Shown here piece by piece: positions 7,494-13,776 of a stretch of 25,210 bases of DNA. This stretch comes from a virus: the IMG/VR virus record IMGVR_UViG_3300017775_000008, positions 1 to 25,210 of that record, one strand, 5' to 3'. Below the pieces are notes generated by a model. It did no database searches. It was given only the letters and a program-made list of their open reading frames with translations, and was not told the origin of the DNA. The translations under genes were made by a program, and so were the position numbers. Position 1 is the first letter of the stretch, and the number at the start of each line of letters is the position of its first letter.

Positions 7494-7705
7494 CTTTTTT
7501 TATTATACACCAATTCCAGGTGAGTTGCAGAGTGATTTGAAACAATTCCCTCTTTAAGCCATAATACTTTGCATGATGCACCGCCTGAGATAGAGAGATA
7601 GGAAACTTCAGTAACAATGCCAACACGAAGTGTCGACGTCGGTACCAGCGACACTAAATCGCCGACCACATACTCGGACGGGCTCCGGTCACTTTCCCGC
7701 GACAT
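7490..7705 (-). CDS. SH3-like KVGD-family protein
   Basis: 71 aa from ATG 7705, which has AGGG four bases upstream; an in-frame TTG at 7726 and ATG at 7720 would extend it into the preceding gene. Core: YVVGDLVSLVPTSTLRVGIV, then TEVSYL, CKVLWLKEGI and ATHLELV. The VGIVTEV and KVLW strands match the central strands of array members such as 15562-15741. It ends Y-N-K-K-R, with ATGA coupling to a non-family gene. Confidence 0.7.
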   Translation of the reverse strand: MSRESDRSPSEYVVGDLVSLVPTSTLRVGIVTEVSYLSISGGASCKVLWLKEGIVSNHSATHLELVYNKKR

Positions 7706-8030
7706 ATGCCCTATCCGCATATTCAATCTTAATCAGGTGATCACCGCTATACATCGACGAGGAGCCCATGTAACGGGGTCTGGTCGTCCACACGACTGTA
7801 TACTCATGATTCGAGTAAGCTTCGGTTACAATGCCAATGTAACGCTCCGAAAACACACTAGCTGCAATGCCTCGCTGATAATCTGGTGCAAGTGTTACTA
7901 AGTCCCCCAAGACGAATTCACGCCGCAATTGCCGGCTGTGCACCCATGATGGTTCTTTAAATGATTCAATAGACCCACTAAGCGCTTCGCTATAAGGCTT
8001 AAATGAGTCGGTAGCCCTCTTACCGCCCAT
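7689..8030 (-). CDS. SH3-like KVGD-family protein with N-terminal extension
   Basis: 113 aa. About 38 residues of Ser/Lys-rich leader precede the core FVLGDLVTLAPDYQRG, YIGIVTEAYSNHEYTVVWTT and SGDHLIKIEYA. The VTEA and YTVVW strands pair it with the neighbour downstream, so these two are probably a local duplication. The ATG at 8030 has no clear ribosome site and sits beside the palindrome ACTATATAGT, so the start is uncertain. Confidence 0.62.
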   Translation of the reverse strand: MGGKRATDSFKPYSEALSGSIESFKEPSWVHSRQLRREFVLGDLVTLAPDYQRGIAASVFSERYIGIVTEAYSNHEYTVVWTTRPRYMGSSSMYSGDHLIKIEYADRAYVAGK

Positions 8031-8033
8031 ATA

Positions 8034-8261
8034 CTATATAGTGGGGTAGTAGTATATCTCCACGTGACCGTCCGGCCGCCGCTCAACAAAGCCTTCCCAA
8101 TCACAAAACTCCAATAGGTGCGCTTTTCCTTTCTCAAACACGCGGGTCGCCACCGGTGATTTAGTACATCGTGCATATCCTGTCGCGCCGCTGCATGACC
8201 AATGTATCTTTGCTCCGCATAACGGGCAAAGATGGACTGCTGACCTGAAACCTCGTTCCAC
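8034..8261 (-). CDS. Small zinc-ribbon protein
   Basis: 75 aa, GTG start at 8261. One base pattern, ATGTGG, offers an ATG two bases earlier in another frame, but that frame gives an unstructured 121-aa product over the same DNA. This frame has CPLCG (Cys 12, 15) with further Cys at 23 and 32, a likely zinc site. The second half, GFVERRPDGHVEIYYYP, is beta-like. No AAGG-type site sits at ideal distance. Small zinc ribbons in phages often bind nucleic acid or host polymerase; here the role is unknown. Confidence 0.65.
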   Translation of the reverse strand: MERGFRSAVHLCPLCGAKIHWSCSGATGYARCTKSPVATRVFEKGKAHLLEFCDWEGFVERRPDGHVEIYYYPTI

Positions 8262-8281
8262 ATTGTAACTATGGACCTTCG

Positions 8282-8530
8282 TTAAATGTCAAAACTTTTT
8301 GGGGCGATTTTTTTAAGAAGCGCCTTCTTGGTGTCCTCGTCCAACTGATCAAAGTACTCTGCGATTGCGTTGTAGCTAGCCTCGATAAGTTGGTGTCCGT
8401 TGGGATCGCAATACGGGCAACTCTTCCACTCAAACACGTTGTTCGGGTTGTGATGACCGCAATGTTGGAATATTCTTGTGCCCTCGCACATCGGGCACTT
8501 GATTTTCACGTATAGTCTGTCGAACGGCAT
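8282..8530 (-). CDS. Small zinc-finger protein (CxxC...CxxC)
   Basis: 82 aa. The metal site is CPMC (12, 15), HCGHH (Cys 24) and CPYC (38, 41), with nearby His residues, so one or two zincs in a DnaJ- or rubredoxin-like knuckle are possible. The C-terminal half is helical (YNAIAEYFDQLDEDTKKALL). It opens an AT-rich run and follows a 200-base gap. No Shine-Dalgarno precedes the ATG. Confidence 0.7.
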   Translation of the reverse strand: MPFDRLYVKIKCPMCEGTRIFQHCGHHNPNNVFEWKSCPYCDPNGHQLIEASYNAIAEYFDQLDEDTKKALLKKIAPKSFDI

Positions 8531-8730
8531 CTATTGTAAGTATGTGTTGGGGTGCGTTAAACTTTATACTTTAATTCATTAAATATTTAAATCTCAAAAA
8601 ATTGCGGCCGTATCGTGAAGGTCCTTAGCCGCAGGCAGGACACATATATGGATGCATGAGACATATATTCCGGGTAGGGGGGAGGGGGGGTACCCCACCG
8701 CAAACACAATGTTAAAAGAATGTTAAAACA
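8531..8730. other. Gene-poor spacer
   Basis: No convincing gene. It holds a G-rich run followed by GGGGTACCCC (about 8675-8697), two similar CATATAT segments, and a seven-codon minus-strand frame M-C-P-A-C-G-stop (8625-8645) that looks like the first residues of a zinc ribbon. A weak minus-strand promoter-like pair (TTTAAC, 17 nt, TACAAT; 8533-8561) lies so close to the ATG at 8530 that transcription would begin at or inside the codon. Confidence 0.4.
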
Positions 8731-8910
8731 TCAACTGTTTAGGTTGTTGGGTACACTGTTATGTTTATTATTACTAACACTATACATTAACACTAATGCA
8801 TACACTGAACACACTACTATACCCCAATACACTACGTTAGCAGATAGATCGGTTAGTTTATTTATATTTTTAAGTATTCTCGACCTGTTTTCTTGGTTCA
8901 GCCGCCGCAT
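8731..8910 (-). CDS. Small single-pass membrane protein
   Basis: 59 aa with a strong ribosome site, GGGAGAGG, three bases before ATG 8910. The N-terminal third is basic and polar (MRRLNQENRSRILKNINK). A transmembrane segment follows (VVYWGIVVCSVYALVLMYSV), then an Asn-rich tail. The hydrophobic frame on the opposite strand at the same place has no ribosome site and is its shadow. No function assigned. Confidence 0.6.
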   Translation of the reverse strand: MRRLNQENRSRILKNINKLTDLSANVVYWGIVVCSVYALVLMYSVSNNKHNSVPNNLNS

Positions 8911-8977
8911 AATCCTCTCCCTTTAAGGCAAACCCTAACTAAGTTGTTGATATTGTTGAACAAATAAAAACGTCTCA

Positions 8978-9100
8978 TTAGCCCACCAAAGTCATCGCTG
9001 CCACAGTGACAGCCGCATACAGGACAAACCAGGACGCAGCGAGCAGGATGCCCGCAACAATCGAGGCAACCCGGTCGCGTGTGATGTATGGTTTGTTCAT
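8978..9100 (-). CDS. Single-pass membrane peptide (40 aa)
   Basis: M-N-K-P-Y-I-T-R-D-R, then the hydrophobic span VASIVAGILLAASWFVLYAA and a short tail. GTGAGAG lies just upstream of ATG 9100. The leader contains promoter-like TATAGT and the palindrome at 9116-9130. It has the same size class as the membrane peptides at 10628-10720 and 22334-22438. No function assigned. Confidence 0.6.
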   Translation of the reverse strand: MNKPYITRDRVASIVAGILLAASWFVLYAAVTVAAMTLVG

Positions 9101-9115
9101 TCTCTCACTATACTG

Positions 9116-9130
9116 TATATGTTACATATA
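9116..9130. promoter_or_regulatory. Perfect 7-bp palindrome, candidate operator
   Basis: TATATGT-T-ACATATA lies 15 bases upstream of the 40-aa membrane-peptide start, overlapping the likely promoter. A perfect dyad at this position suits a repressor or activator site. No second copy was noticed in the window. Confidence 0.4.
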
Positions 9131-9166
9131 ATCGTTTACGTGGCTGGCGTGCAGGCATAAAATGTA

Positions 9167-9307
9167 TCAAACCGGACAGAATATGGCTTGACACAAAAAA
9201 GACCTTGACAAAGCGTGTGGCAGGGTATACTTAGCCCCACCGCATGTGTCACACAAAACCAGAACAAATATAAGCAGATACAACCACAAGCCACCAATAC
9301 AAACCAC
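9167..9307 (-). CDS. Possible small membrane protein (46 aa)
   Basis: GTG at 9307 has AGGTGGAG just upstream. The product begins M-V-C-I-G-G-L-W-L-Y-L-L-I-F-V-L-V-L, a plausible membrane span, then CDTCGG and a Cys-containing tail (LCQAIFCPV). A different frame across the same DNA also gives a hydrophobic 63-aa product but has no ribosome site. The stretch 9308-9430 beyond it shows only AT-rich sequence and a weak 5-bp hairpin. Confidence 0.35.
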   Translation of the reverse strand: MVCIGGLWLYLLIFVLVLCDTCGGAKYTLPHALSRSFLCQAIFCPV

Positions 9308-9430
9308 TTTACTCCACCTTGCACCACTATGACAATATGTACACAGTGTCAGGCACAGGGTTTGCTGGTATCTTAATGTATCTTATACACTCCTATCGTT
9401 ATAGGTATTATTTTTATGAGTCTCGGCGCT

Positions 9431-10246
9431 TTATCTGTTCAGCTTGCGAGCCTTCATGATATAGCGTTCTTCGATGTAGAGGGTTTCGGCGCGACCGACG
9501 GGCAGGATCTGATAGACCTTTGCACCGCGAGCAGCCGATGTAATGGGTCGTGCGTTCGCCTGGATGACCACACACGGCTTCCCGGCGCAATCACGCTTGG
9601 GACCATAGCCCGCACCGGCGCGGAGCGTTACAAAGGAACCCTCGGCATACTTGGCAGGCGCGTTGTGTTCGTTCAACACTTTTTGTGCGTACTTGTTTTT
9701 AGTCATCTTGTTAAACTCGGCGAGCGTCGGGACGTAGTACGGATCGTTGAGGATCTTACCGACGAGAACACTAAAATATCCGGTCGGTTGGTAGTACGAG
9801 GCGCAGACGCGGGCAATATCCTTGATCCCGTCCTTGTTCGCTTTCCAATCTGCGACAAACGTGGCGCGAGCGGTCAACGCTTCATCATTGTGCTCGGTTT
9901 CAATGCGAGCCAGGATCTCCAACTGGCGGGGCGACAAGTCACGCCCTCCGCGCACTTGGCCACTCAAACTTGCCACAAAATCGCCACTCCACGATCCAGT
10001 CTCGACACGTTCAGTCAGGACGCCCAGGCGTTGAAGCATCGGCGCAGACTTGGCAGCGTTCGCCGCTACGTTGTCAGGACTATAACGATCCTCCAGGGTC
10101 TTAACCCAGGACGCACGCCCAGAGGTTAGCTTGCCAGAGCGATTATAGTAGCCCAGGAGTGAAACCGCAAAACTGCGGTCACGCGGGGAAATCGCGTCAT
10201 TGTCGATAAGGGATTGAAGCCGATGCCGGTAGGTGATACGAGCCAT
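9431..10246 (-). CDS. Hypothetical protein: repeated helical module plus SH3-like C-terminus
   Basis: 271 aa, ATG 10246 behind GGAG, sole gene of the P1 unit. Two N-terminal segments look alike: ISPRDRSFAVSLLGYYN to about residue 55, and LSPRQLEILARIETEHN to about 135, each ending LT-x-R plus an aromatic. The middle has ASYYQPTGYFSVLVGKIL and YVPTLAEFNKMTKNKYA. The end (199-262) repeats the array fold: YAEGSFVTLRAG, KPCVVIQAN, AKVYQILPVG, LYIEERYI. From memory similar modules are common in phage unknowns. A nucleic-acid-binding adaptor is a guess. Confidence 0.75.
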   Translation of the reverse strand: MARITYRHRLQSLIDNDAISPRDRSFAVSLLGYYNRSGKLTSGRASWVKTLEDRYSPDNVAANAAKSAPMLQRLGVLTERVETGSWSGDFVASLSGQVRGGRDLSPRQLEILARIETEHNDEALTARATFVADWKANKDGIKDIARVCASYYQPTGYFSVLVGKILNDPYYVPTLAEFNKMTKNKYAQKVLNEHNAPAKYAEGSFVTLRAGAGYGPKRDCAGKPCVVIQANARPITSAARGAKVYQILPVGRAETLYIEERYIMKARKLNR

Positions 10247-10262
10247 GTAGAAATCTCCGTTC

Positions 10263-10275
10263 TTTACATAGTAAA
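10263..10275. promoter_or_regulatory. Operator-like dyad overlapping the P1 -10 element
   Basis: TTTAC-ATA-GTAAA, with perfect 5-bp arms, overlaps the last bases of the -10 element and the likely transcription start of P1, a position where a bound protein would block polymerase. Confidence 0.4.
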
Positions 10276-10327
10276 TATACCATGTTTGGGGAAAAAGCGC
10301 AAGTGTTTTGTGTCAAGAGACTGTAAA
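10274..10327 (-). promoter_or_regulatory. Promoter P1 (three-box type)
   Basis: Reading leftward: box 1 TTTACA (10322-10327), box 2 TTGACA (10311-10316), -35 TTGCGC (10297-10302), 17-nt spacer containing CCCC, then TGG-TATATT (-10 at 10274-10279). It drives the 271-aa gene. Box 1 lies immediately after the previous unit's stop codon. Confidence 0.75.
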
Positions 10328-10627
10328 CTATTCAGAGTCTCTTTCTTGTGATTCTCGCTCCAACTCCGCGAGGTCTGCCGCAACATCAGCCACGGTCAGT
10401 TTTCGCGTCTTGGTGCGCTTGGTCTGCTCGCGATCCAGTCTGCCCCACCGACGCGAGTTAGCAGGGTGCGGGCACAAGTGGATGTTGGCGATTCCCAGGG
10501 CTTGCATGCGACGTAAGCTGTTCTCGGTCGCCCTCCGGGTGTCGGGCTTCGTCAAGACTGTCTCATGGCCACAAAGGCGTCCAGCGCCATCAATGGATAC
10601 GTGGGTTTTACTGACGTAATACTTCAC
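10328..10627 (-). CDS. Hypothetical basic protein
   Basis: 99 aa, GTG start at 10627 directly abutting the stop of the 30-aa membrane peptide (TAG-GTG). M-K-Y-Y-V-S-K-T-H-V-S, CGHETVLTKPDTRRATENSL and HLCPHPANSRRWGRLDREQT are followed by a charged C-terminal helix (VADLAAEL-like, ERESQERDSE). Cys/His pairs (C-G-H, C-P-H) could bind metal, but spacing fits no family I know. Last gene of the P2 unit; its TAG abuts P1. Confidence 0.65.
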   Translation of the reverse strand: MKYYVSKTHVSIDGAGRLCGHETVLTKPDTRRATENSLRRMQALGIANIHLCPHPANSRRWGRLDREQTKRTKTRKLTVADVAADLAELERESQERDSE

Positions 10628-10720
10628 CTATCGCCCCTCGTAAAAGGCGGCGACCGGGAAGGTGGCGAACGCGCCCAGCCAAAGCAGGGCAATCGTGGTA
10701 GTGGCAAATGTGAGGATCAT
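10628..10720 (-). CDS. Membrane peptide (30 aa)
   Basis: GGAG lies upstream of ATG 10720. The product M-I-L-T-F-A-T-T-T-I-A-L-L-W-L-G-A-F-A-T continues F-P-V-A-A-F-Y-E-G-R, almost entirely one hydrophobic span ending in a basic residue. It sits between the VWA gene and the 99-aa gene on one transcript and abuts the latter with no spacing, which supports translation. Confidence 0.55.
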   Translation of the reverse strand: MILTFATTTIALLWLGAFATFPVAAFYEGR

Positions 10721-10773
10721 GATTTTACTCCATCATGGGGGTTGTTGAAAAAACGTAGAAAGTTTAACGCACC

Positions 10774-12060
10774 TTAGTCGATGGCTACGATCAACTCATT
10801 GGTTTGGAAGTACGGACGGCGGGCGTTTTCTTGCGTAGTCATCCACATGCGCTGACACTTACTTGCGACAGGCTTAGGAGCCATCAGATCGGTCAAGACA
10901 ATATGACCATCAAAGTTGCCCTTGTTCACGTACTTAGTGGGAGCATCAAAGCAGGTGCCACCGCACATAACACGCTCGGTCTTGCGGGTCTGCCCTTTTT
11001 TCCACACGTGTACTTTGTCCTCGGCAACCTTCGTATCAAACGGGATCACGGTAAACTCCGCGATTTCTGCCAACTTGTTCAACTCGGAGAAAAACGCGGC
11101 GAGCATCCCATCATCCACCGATCCAGACTGGTCGATGCTGATCGCAATGTTTGCCTGACGGCGCACGCGCTTGCCAGGGTGAATCTTGGGGAATCTCTTG
11201 TTTAGACGGCGCGGGGTCGAACGCTTGTCAGCACGTTGCGAGGTCTTGACAAAATAACGCAACAGCTTGCGCCAATCGACTTTAGTAGCGATGCGCTCCA
11301 GAATGTCGGCACGCATGGATGACGAAACGGTGCCCCAGTTTCTCGCCTTTTCTGCTTCCTCGGCTGCCTTCTTGACAGCTTCCTTAAGTCGCTCTTTGGC
11401 GATCTCGTTCAGGGTGCCTTCTTCCTCTCCGAATCCCTCATGGTCATCGAATGAATCCATGCCGCCGAACGGATCACCACCTTGGGTCTGACCTTGGCCA
11501 CCGCCCTCGCCGGGTTCTCCCTCGCCGTCCTGCTGACCGTCCGAACCGTCGCCCTCACCGGGTTGGTCCTGCATATCCTTCAATGCTTGCAAGTACCATT
11601 CGTAGGTCTTGCCAGCCGGAAGGTGCGCGAACGGACCTTCACCGGGTAGACAGCCTTTCATGGGCTCGCCCGATCCAGACATGATCGGTCCAGGCTCCGC
11701 TTCACACGGCAGCTTGCCGCGCATTTCGGACAGACCGTTGATGGCGAGATCCATAGCGATGTTATCAATCCGCTTCAAACCGTCGATAGGCTTGCGCCCG
11801 GTCACGTGTTCAAAAATCAGGTGGTAAAACTCATGCATCAAAACGCCCAACTTGTGCTCATCTTTCAGCGCACCCATAAACTCGGGGTTGTAAAGCATCT
11901 CAAACTGACCAGTCGAGGGGTTCACGCGAACCCCAGCGGTCGGGATCGAGGTACACGCGGTCTTGTCGATGCGACGGGACAACGCGGCAAAAAACGGCTC
12001 CTTCATCAGAAGTCGCGCCGTGTGCATGTTGAGATTGAAAGTTTTAAGGTCGTCGGTCAT
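10774..12060 (-). CDS. VWA-domain protein with HExxH metallopeptidase-like domain (MoxR partner)
   Basis: 428 aa. The N-terminal domain carries MHEFYHLIFEH with HExxH at 76-80, as in the DUF2201_N putative metallopeptidases. A Gly/Asp/Gln-rich acidic linker follows (about 166-215), then a charged helical region. The C-terminal VWA domain has an intact MIDAS D-Q-S-G-S at 310-314, GGTCFDAPTKY and HIVLTDLMA. VWA proteins of this type work with MoxR AAA+ ATPases, and one is encoded immediately upstream under its own promoter. Known pairs remodel or activate partner complexes in the cytoplasm; the target here is unknown. The P2 operator-like dyad is shared with the ATPase promoter. Confidence 0.85.
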   Translation of the reverse strand: MTDDLKTFNLNMHTARLLMKEPFFAALSRRIDKTACTSIPTAGVRVNPSTGQFEMLYNPEFMGALKDEHKLGVLMHEFYHLIFEHVTGRKPIDGLKRIDNIAMDLAINGLSEMRGKLPCEAEPGPIMSGSGEPMKGCLPGEGPFAHLPAGKTYEWYLQALKDMQDQPGEGDGSDGQQDGEGEPGEGGGQGQTQGGDPFGGMDSFDDHEGFGEEEGTLNEIAKERLKEAVKKAAEEAEKARNWGTVSSSMRADILERIATKVDWRKLLRYFVKTSQRADKRSTPRRLNKRFPKIHPGKRVRRQANIAISIDQSGSVDDGMLAAFFSELNKLAEIAEFTVIPFDTKVAEDKVHVWKKGQTRKTERVMCGGTCFDAPTKYVNKGNFDGHIVLTDLMAPKPVASKCQRMWMTTQENARRPYFQTNELIVAID

Positions 12061-12075
12061 GGGATCTCTCTTGAT

Positions 12076-12088
12076 TACTTAGTAAGTA
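12076..12088. promoter_or_regulatory. Operator-like dyad at P2, shared with P3
   Basis: TACTTA-G-TAAGTA, a perfect 6-bp inverted repeat overlapping the P2 -10. The 19-base context TTACTTAGTAAGTATACCA occurs identically at P3, so the VWA and ATPase genes may answer to one regulator. Confidence 0.5.
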
Positions 12089-12140
12089 TACCACAAAAAG
12101 AGGGGGTAAGTCAAGGGTTATATTGTCAACAGAATGTCAA
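12085..12140 (-). promoter_or_regulatory. Promoter P2 (three-box type)
   Basis: Box 1 TTGACA (12135-12140), box 2 TTGACA (12124-12129), -35 TTGACT (12109-12114), 18-nt spacer with CCCCC, TGG-TATACT (-10 at 12085-12090). It drives the VWA gene and two small followers. The preceding gene's TGA stop is inside box 1. Confidence 0.8.
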
Positions 12141-12358
12141 GAGTCTGGAGTGGTGAACTCGGCGGCTACCTGGGTTTCAGGCACCCATCCGGTTGCGCCG
12201 GTCGCCGGGTCAACCAGCTTATAGCGGCGCTTAGTGCCCGTCAGATTGCCATAACGGGGCTTGCCGGTGTCATCTACCTGGAGCACGATCAGGGCGCGTT
12301 GTGCGCCCGTTTCGTGCCCTGGAATAAACACCATATCGCCCACGTTCAGATCCCTCAC
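12137..12358 (-). CDS. SH3-like KVGD-family protein linked to the MoxR gene
   Basis: 73 aa, ATG 12358 overlapping the ATPase stop by 4 nt. MRDLNVGDMVFIPGHETGAQ, RALIVLQV, KRRYKLVDPATGATGWVPE and TQVAAEF fit the small beta-barrel pattern, although the V-G-D box starts at residue 6. It ends T-T-P-D-S, with the TGA inside promoter P2. Its place between ATPase and VWA genes could mean a substrate-adaptor role, which is inference from position only. Confidence 0.68.
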   Translation of the reverse strand: MRDLNVGDMVFIPGHETGAQRALIVLQVDDTGKPRYGNLTGTKRRYKLVDPATGATGWVPETQVAAEFTTPDS

Positions 12359-13437
12359 GATTGAGTGCCGCCCAGGATCTCTACAAGGTGATCCGACACG
12401 CGGGTTCCGGTGCTGGTTTCAGCCTTGTGGAGCGCAATCGTGTTTTCGATGGTATCAGAGTCTCCGATCACCGTCCACAACTTCATGGCTACTTCACTCG
12501 GAAGGGACACAAAGTATTCTGCGACATTGGCGATCTGCGCCTCGGTCAGAGGCTCCGCGAAGGTCTTGGCAGCGTCAAACTTTTCAATCATCGCTGCGTG
12601 GTCATTGATCCCCCACTTTTCAGTCTTGGCGATCTCGCCACGGTCAAGAATGTCCTCAATCGTTACCTGCCATTCGTACTTTTCCACGAAATCGCGGAGC
12701 GATACGGCAGCTTCAAAGCCGACAAAAGCGGTTGCGAGGTTGAACAGGAGATCAAGATCACCTTCCTCGTCAAACACGCCCGTTGGGGCAACCGTGTCGT
12801 TCAGCCGTTTCCAGCTTCGCCGGGACGGGTAAACCTTGTTAGGCTCGTAATCAGTGGTATGCTCCAGGTGGCTCCGATTGTGGTTAATGAAGTCCCACAG
12901 GATTCCATCGACGTTATCAGTCGCCCACTTCAGCCAATCTTCCGTAGTCGGTTCAACATCAAAGACGGTCCAGCGATCCAACTCGGCGGGGTCCATTTCA
13001 CCCACTTGATATTGCGCTCCATGCTCGCCACCATTGACGGCGGCAACGATCAGCGTATCAGCGTGAAGGTTCCATCCGTTCAGCTTGCGGCTATCAGTCA
13101 ACTCAAAGAGCCCCTGACGGACTTCCATCGTCGCCCGGTCCACTTCATCGAGGAACAGCAACACGGGCTCATCACACGCAGTTACCAGCCAATCGGGAGC
13201 GTTCCACGTGGTACACTTGCGACCATTCGCGGTGTCTGCCGTGTCGGGCAGACCAAGCAAATCACCTTCCGTCATTTGGGACGCACGCCGTTCCACGACG
13301 GGAAGGCTCAAATCCTTGGCGATCTGATAGACCACCTGGGACTTGCCGACACCATGACGGCCACGGAGCAGCACGGGAAGCCGTGCGCTAAGGATATGAG
13401 GGACAACAGAGGAAAAGGTGGCAAAATCGACGGACAT
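12355..13437 (-). CDS. MoxR-type AAA+ ATPase
   Basis: 360 aa, ATG 13437 with GGAG eight bases upstream. Walker A GRHGVGKS (26-33), Walker B LLFLDEVD (93-100), a sensor-1 Asn in VAAVNGG (about 135) and the conserved ELDRWTVFD (about 152-160) define a MoxR-like ATPase. About 360 aa is normal for the group. Such ATPases act as chaperone-like remodellers with a VWA partner; the partner gene lies 295 bases past this stop, with one small gene between. Transcribed from P3 with an operator-like dyad. No truncation or missing key residue seen. Confidence 0.9.
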   Translation of the reverse strand: MSVDFATFSSVVPHILSARLPVLLRGRHGVGKSQVVYQIAKDLSLPVVERRASQMTEGDLLGLPDTADTANGRKCTTWNAPDWLVTACDEPVLLFLDEVDRATMEVRQGLFELTDSRKLNGWNLHADTLIVAAVNGGEHGAQYQVGEMDPAELDRWTVFDVEPTTEDWLKWATDNVDGILWDFINHNRSHLEHTTDYEPNKVYPSRRSWKRLNDTVAPTGVFDEEGDLDLLFNLATAFVGFEAAVSLRDFVEKYEWQVTIEDILDRGEIAKTEKWGINDHAAMIEKFDAAKTFAEPLTEAQIANVAEYFVSLPSEVAMKLWTVIGDSDTIENTIALHKAETSTGTRVSDHLVEILGGTQS

Positions 13438-13476
13438 AGTATGTCTCCAAAAGGGGGTTAGTTGTTTTCTTTATCT

Positions 13477-13489
13477 TACTTAGTAAGTA
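13477..13489. promoter_or_regulatory. Operator-like dyad at P3, shared with P2
   Basis: TACTTA-G-TAAGTA overlapping the P3 -10, identical to the P2 dyad. None of the other promoters has it, which ties the ATPase and VWA units together. Confidence 0.5.
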
Positions 13490-13540
13490 TACCAGAAGAT
13501 ACGGTAAAGGTCAAGAGGTTTCTTGTCAACTGATTGTCAA
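13486..13540 (-). promoter_or_regulatory. Promoter P3 (three-box type)
   Basis: Box 1 TTGACA (13535-13540), box 2 TTGACA (13524-13529), -35 TTGACC (13509-13514), 17-nt spacer, TGG-TATACT (-10 at 13486-13491). The spacer lacks the usual C-tract. Drives the MoxR ATPase. The 55-aa gene reads through box 1 and stops inside box 2. Confidence 0.78.
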
Positions 13541-13693
13541 GTCCACAATCACAACGCCTCGCGTGGGTTCCGGCTGCTGTTGCTCGCGCACGGGGCGCGG
13601 TCGCGGCTGGGGAGCGGGGACACGAAGCGCAGGACGCTCGGTCTGGTTTGCATTGCGTAGGGTGTTCAATCGGTCAGTCATCCAAGGGGTCAT
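13526..13693 (-). CDS. Small Pro/Arg/Gln-rich protein (55 aa)
   Basis: ATG 13693 lies behind GGAGAAAGAGAT in a leader identical to that of the 57-aa gene at 16219-16392. M-T-P-W-M-T-D-R-L-N-T-L-R-N-A-N-Q is followed by a disordered Pro/Arg/Gln-rich stretch (VPAPQPRPRPVREQQQPEP) and a hydrophobic end, GVVIVDLTIS. The last codons are also the promoter boxes of P3. It is the only gene of the P4 unit. Function unknown. Confidence 0.6.
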   Translation of the reverse strand: MTPWMTDRLNTLRNANQTERPALRVPAPQPRPRPVREQQQPEPTRGVVIVDLTIS

Positions 13694-13727
13694 ATCTCTT
13701 TCTCCATCCTATGCATACATTATACCA
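13691..13727 (-). repeat. 37-bp leader/-10 repeat, copy 1
   Basis: An exact 37-base match to 16390-16426, covering the -10, the untranslated leader with palindrome TATGCATA, the ribosome site and the ATG. It marks a duplicated promoter-leader block in front of two unrelated genes. Confidence 0.85.
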
Positions 13728-13773
13728 TAGGGAAGGGGGGTTGTCTACCCCCAAGTTGTCAAGAGACTGTCAA
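13719..13773 (-). promoter_or_regulatory. Promoter P4 (three-box type)
   Basis: Box 1 TTGACA (13768-13773), box 2 TTGACA (13757-13762), -35 TAGACA (13742-13747), 17-nt C-rich spacer, TGG-TATAAT (-10 at 13719-13724). The -35 is the least canonical of the set. Drives the 55-aa gene. Confidence 0.72.
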
Positions 13774-13776
13774 GCA

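Noticed and set aside
7898-8263. 121-codon frame starting ATG 8263, two bases before the zinc-ribbon GTG
   Set aside because: The product lacks recognisable structure, whereas the GTG frame has the C-P-L-C-G ribbon and ends before the next gene.
8855-8862. TATAAATA on the minus strand, a match to T4 late promoters
   Set aside because: It lies inside the 59-aa frame (K-N-I-N-K codons) and no gene starts just downstream.
9188-9231. Plus-strand TTGACA twice and TATACT, promoter-like
   Set aside because: The spacer from the nearer box is only 15 bases and no plus-strand gene or clear RNA follows. An antisense transcript cannot be excluded.
9136-9327. 63-codon hydrophobic frame on the minus strand
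   Set aside because: Its GTG has no ribosome site; the overlapping 46-codon frame with AGGTGGAG is the better candidate, though still weak.
9392-9405. CCTAT-CGTT-ATAGG hairpin as a terminator of the 271-aa gene
   Set aside because: The stem is only 5 bp and no T-run follows it on the minus strand; the T-rich side would serve plus-strand transcripts, for which there is no gene.
9416-10129. Plus-strand frame of 237 codons opposite the 271-aa gene
   Set aside because: No domain content, no ribosome site, and lies entirely over a well-supported minus-strand gene.
8551-10773. 15-base inverted match GGTGCGTTAAACTTT between 8551-8565 and 10759-10773
   Set aside because: A match of this length is near what chance gives in 25 kb, and the two contexts share nothing else.
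12361-13461. Long plus-strand frame (366 codons) opposite the MoxR ATPase
   Set aside because: It mirrors the ATPase gene, whose Walker motifs are intact on the minus strand. No ribosome site or recognisable motif on the plus strand.
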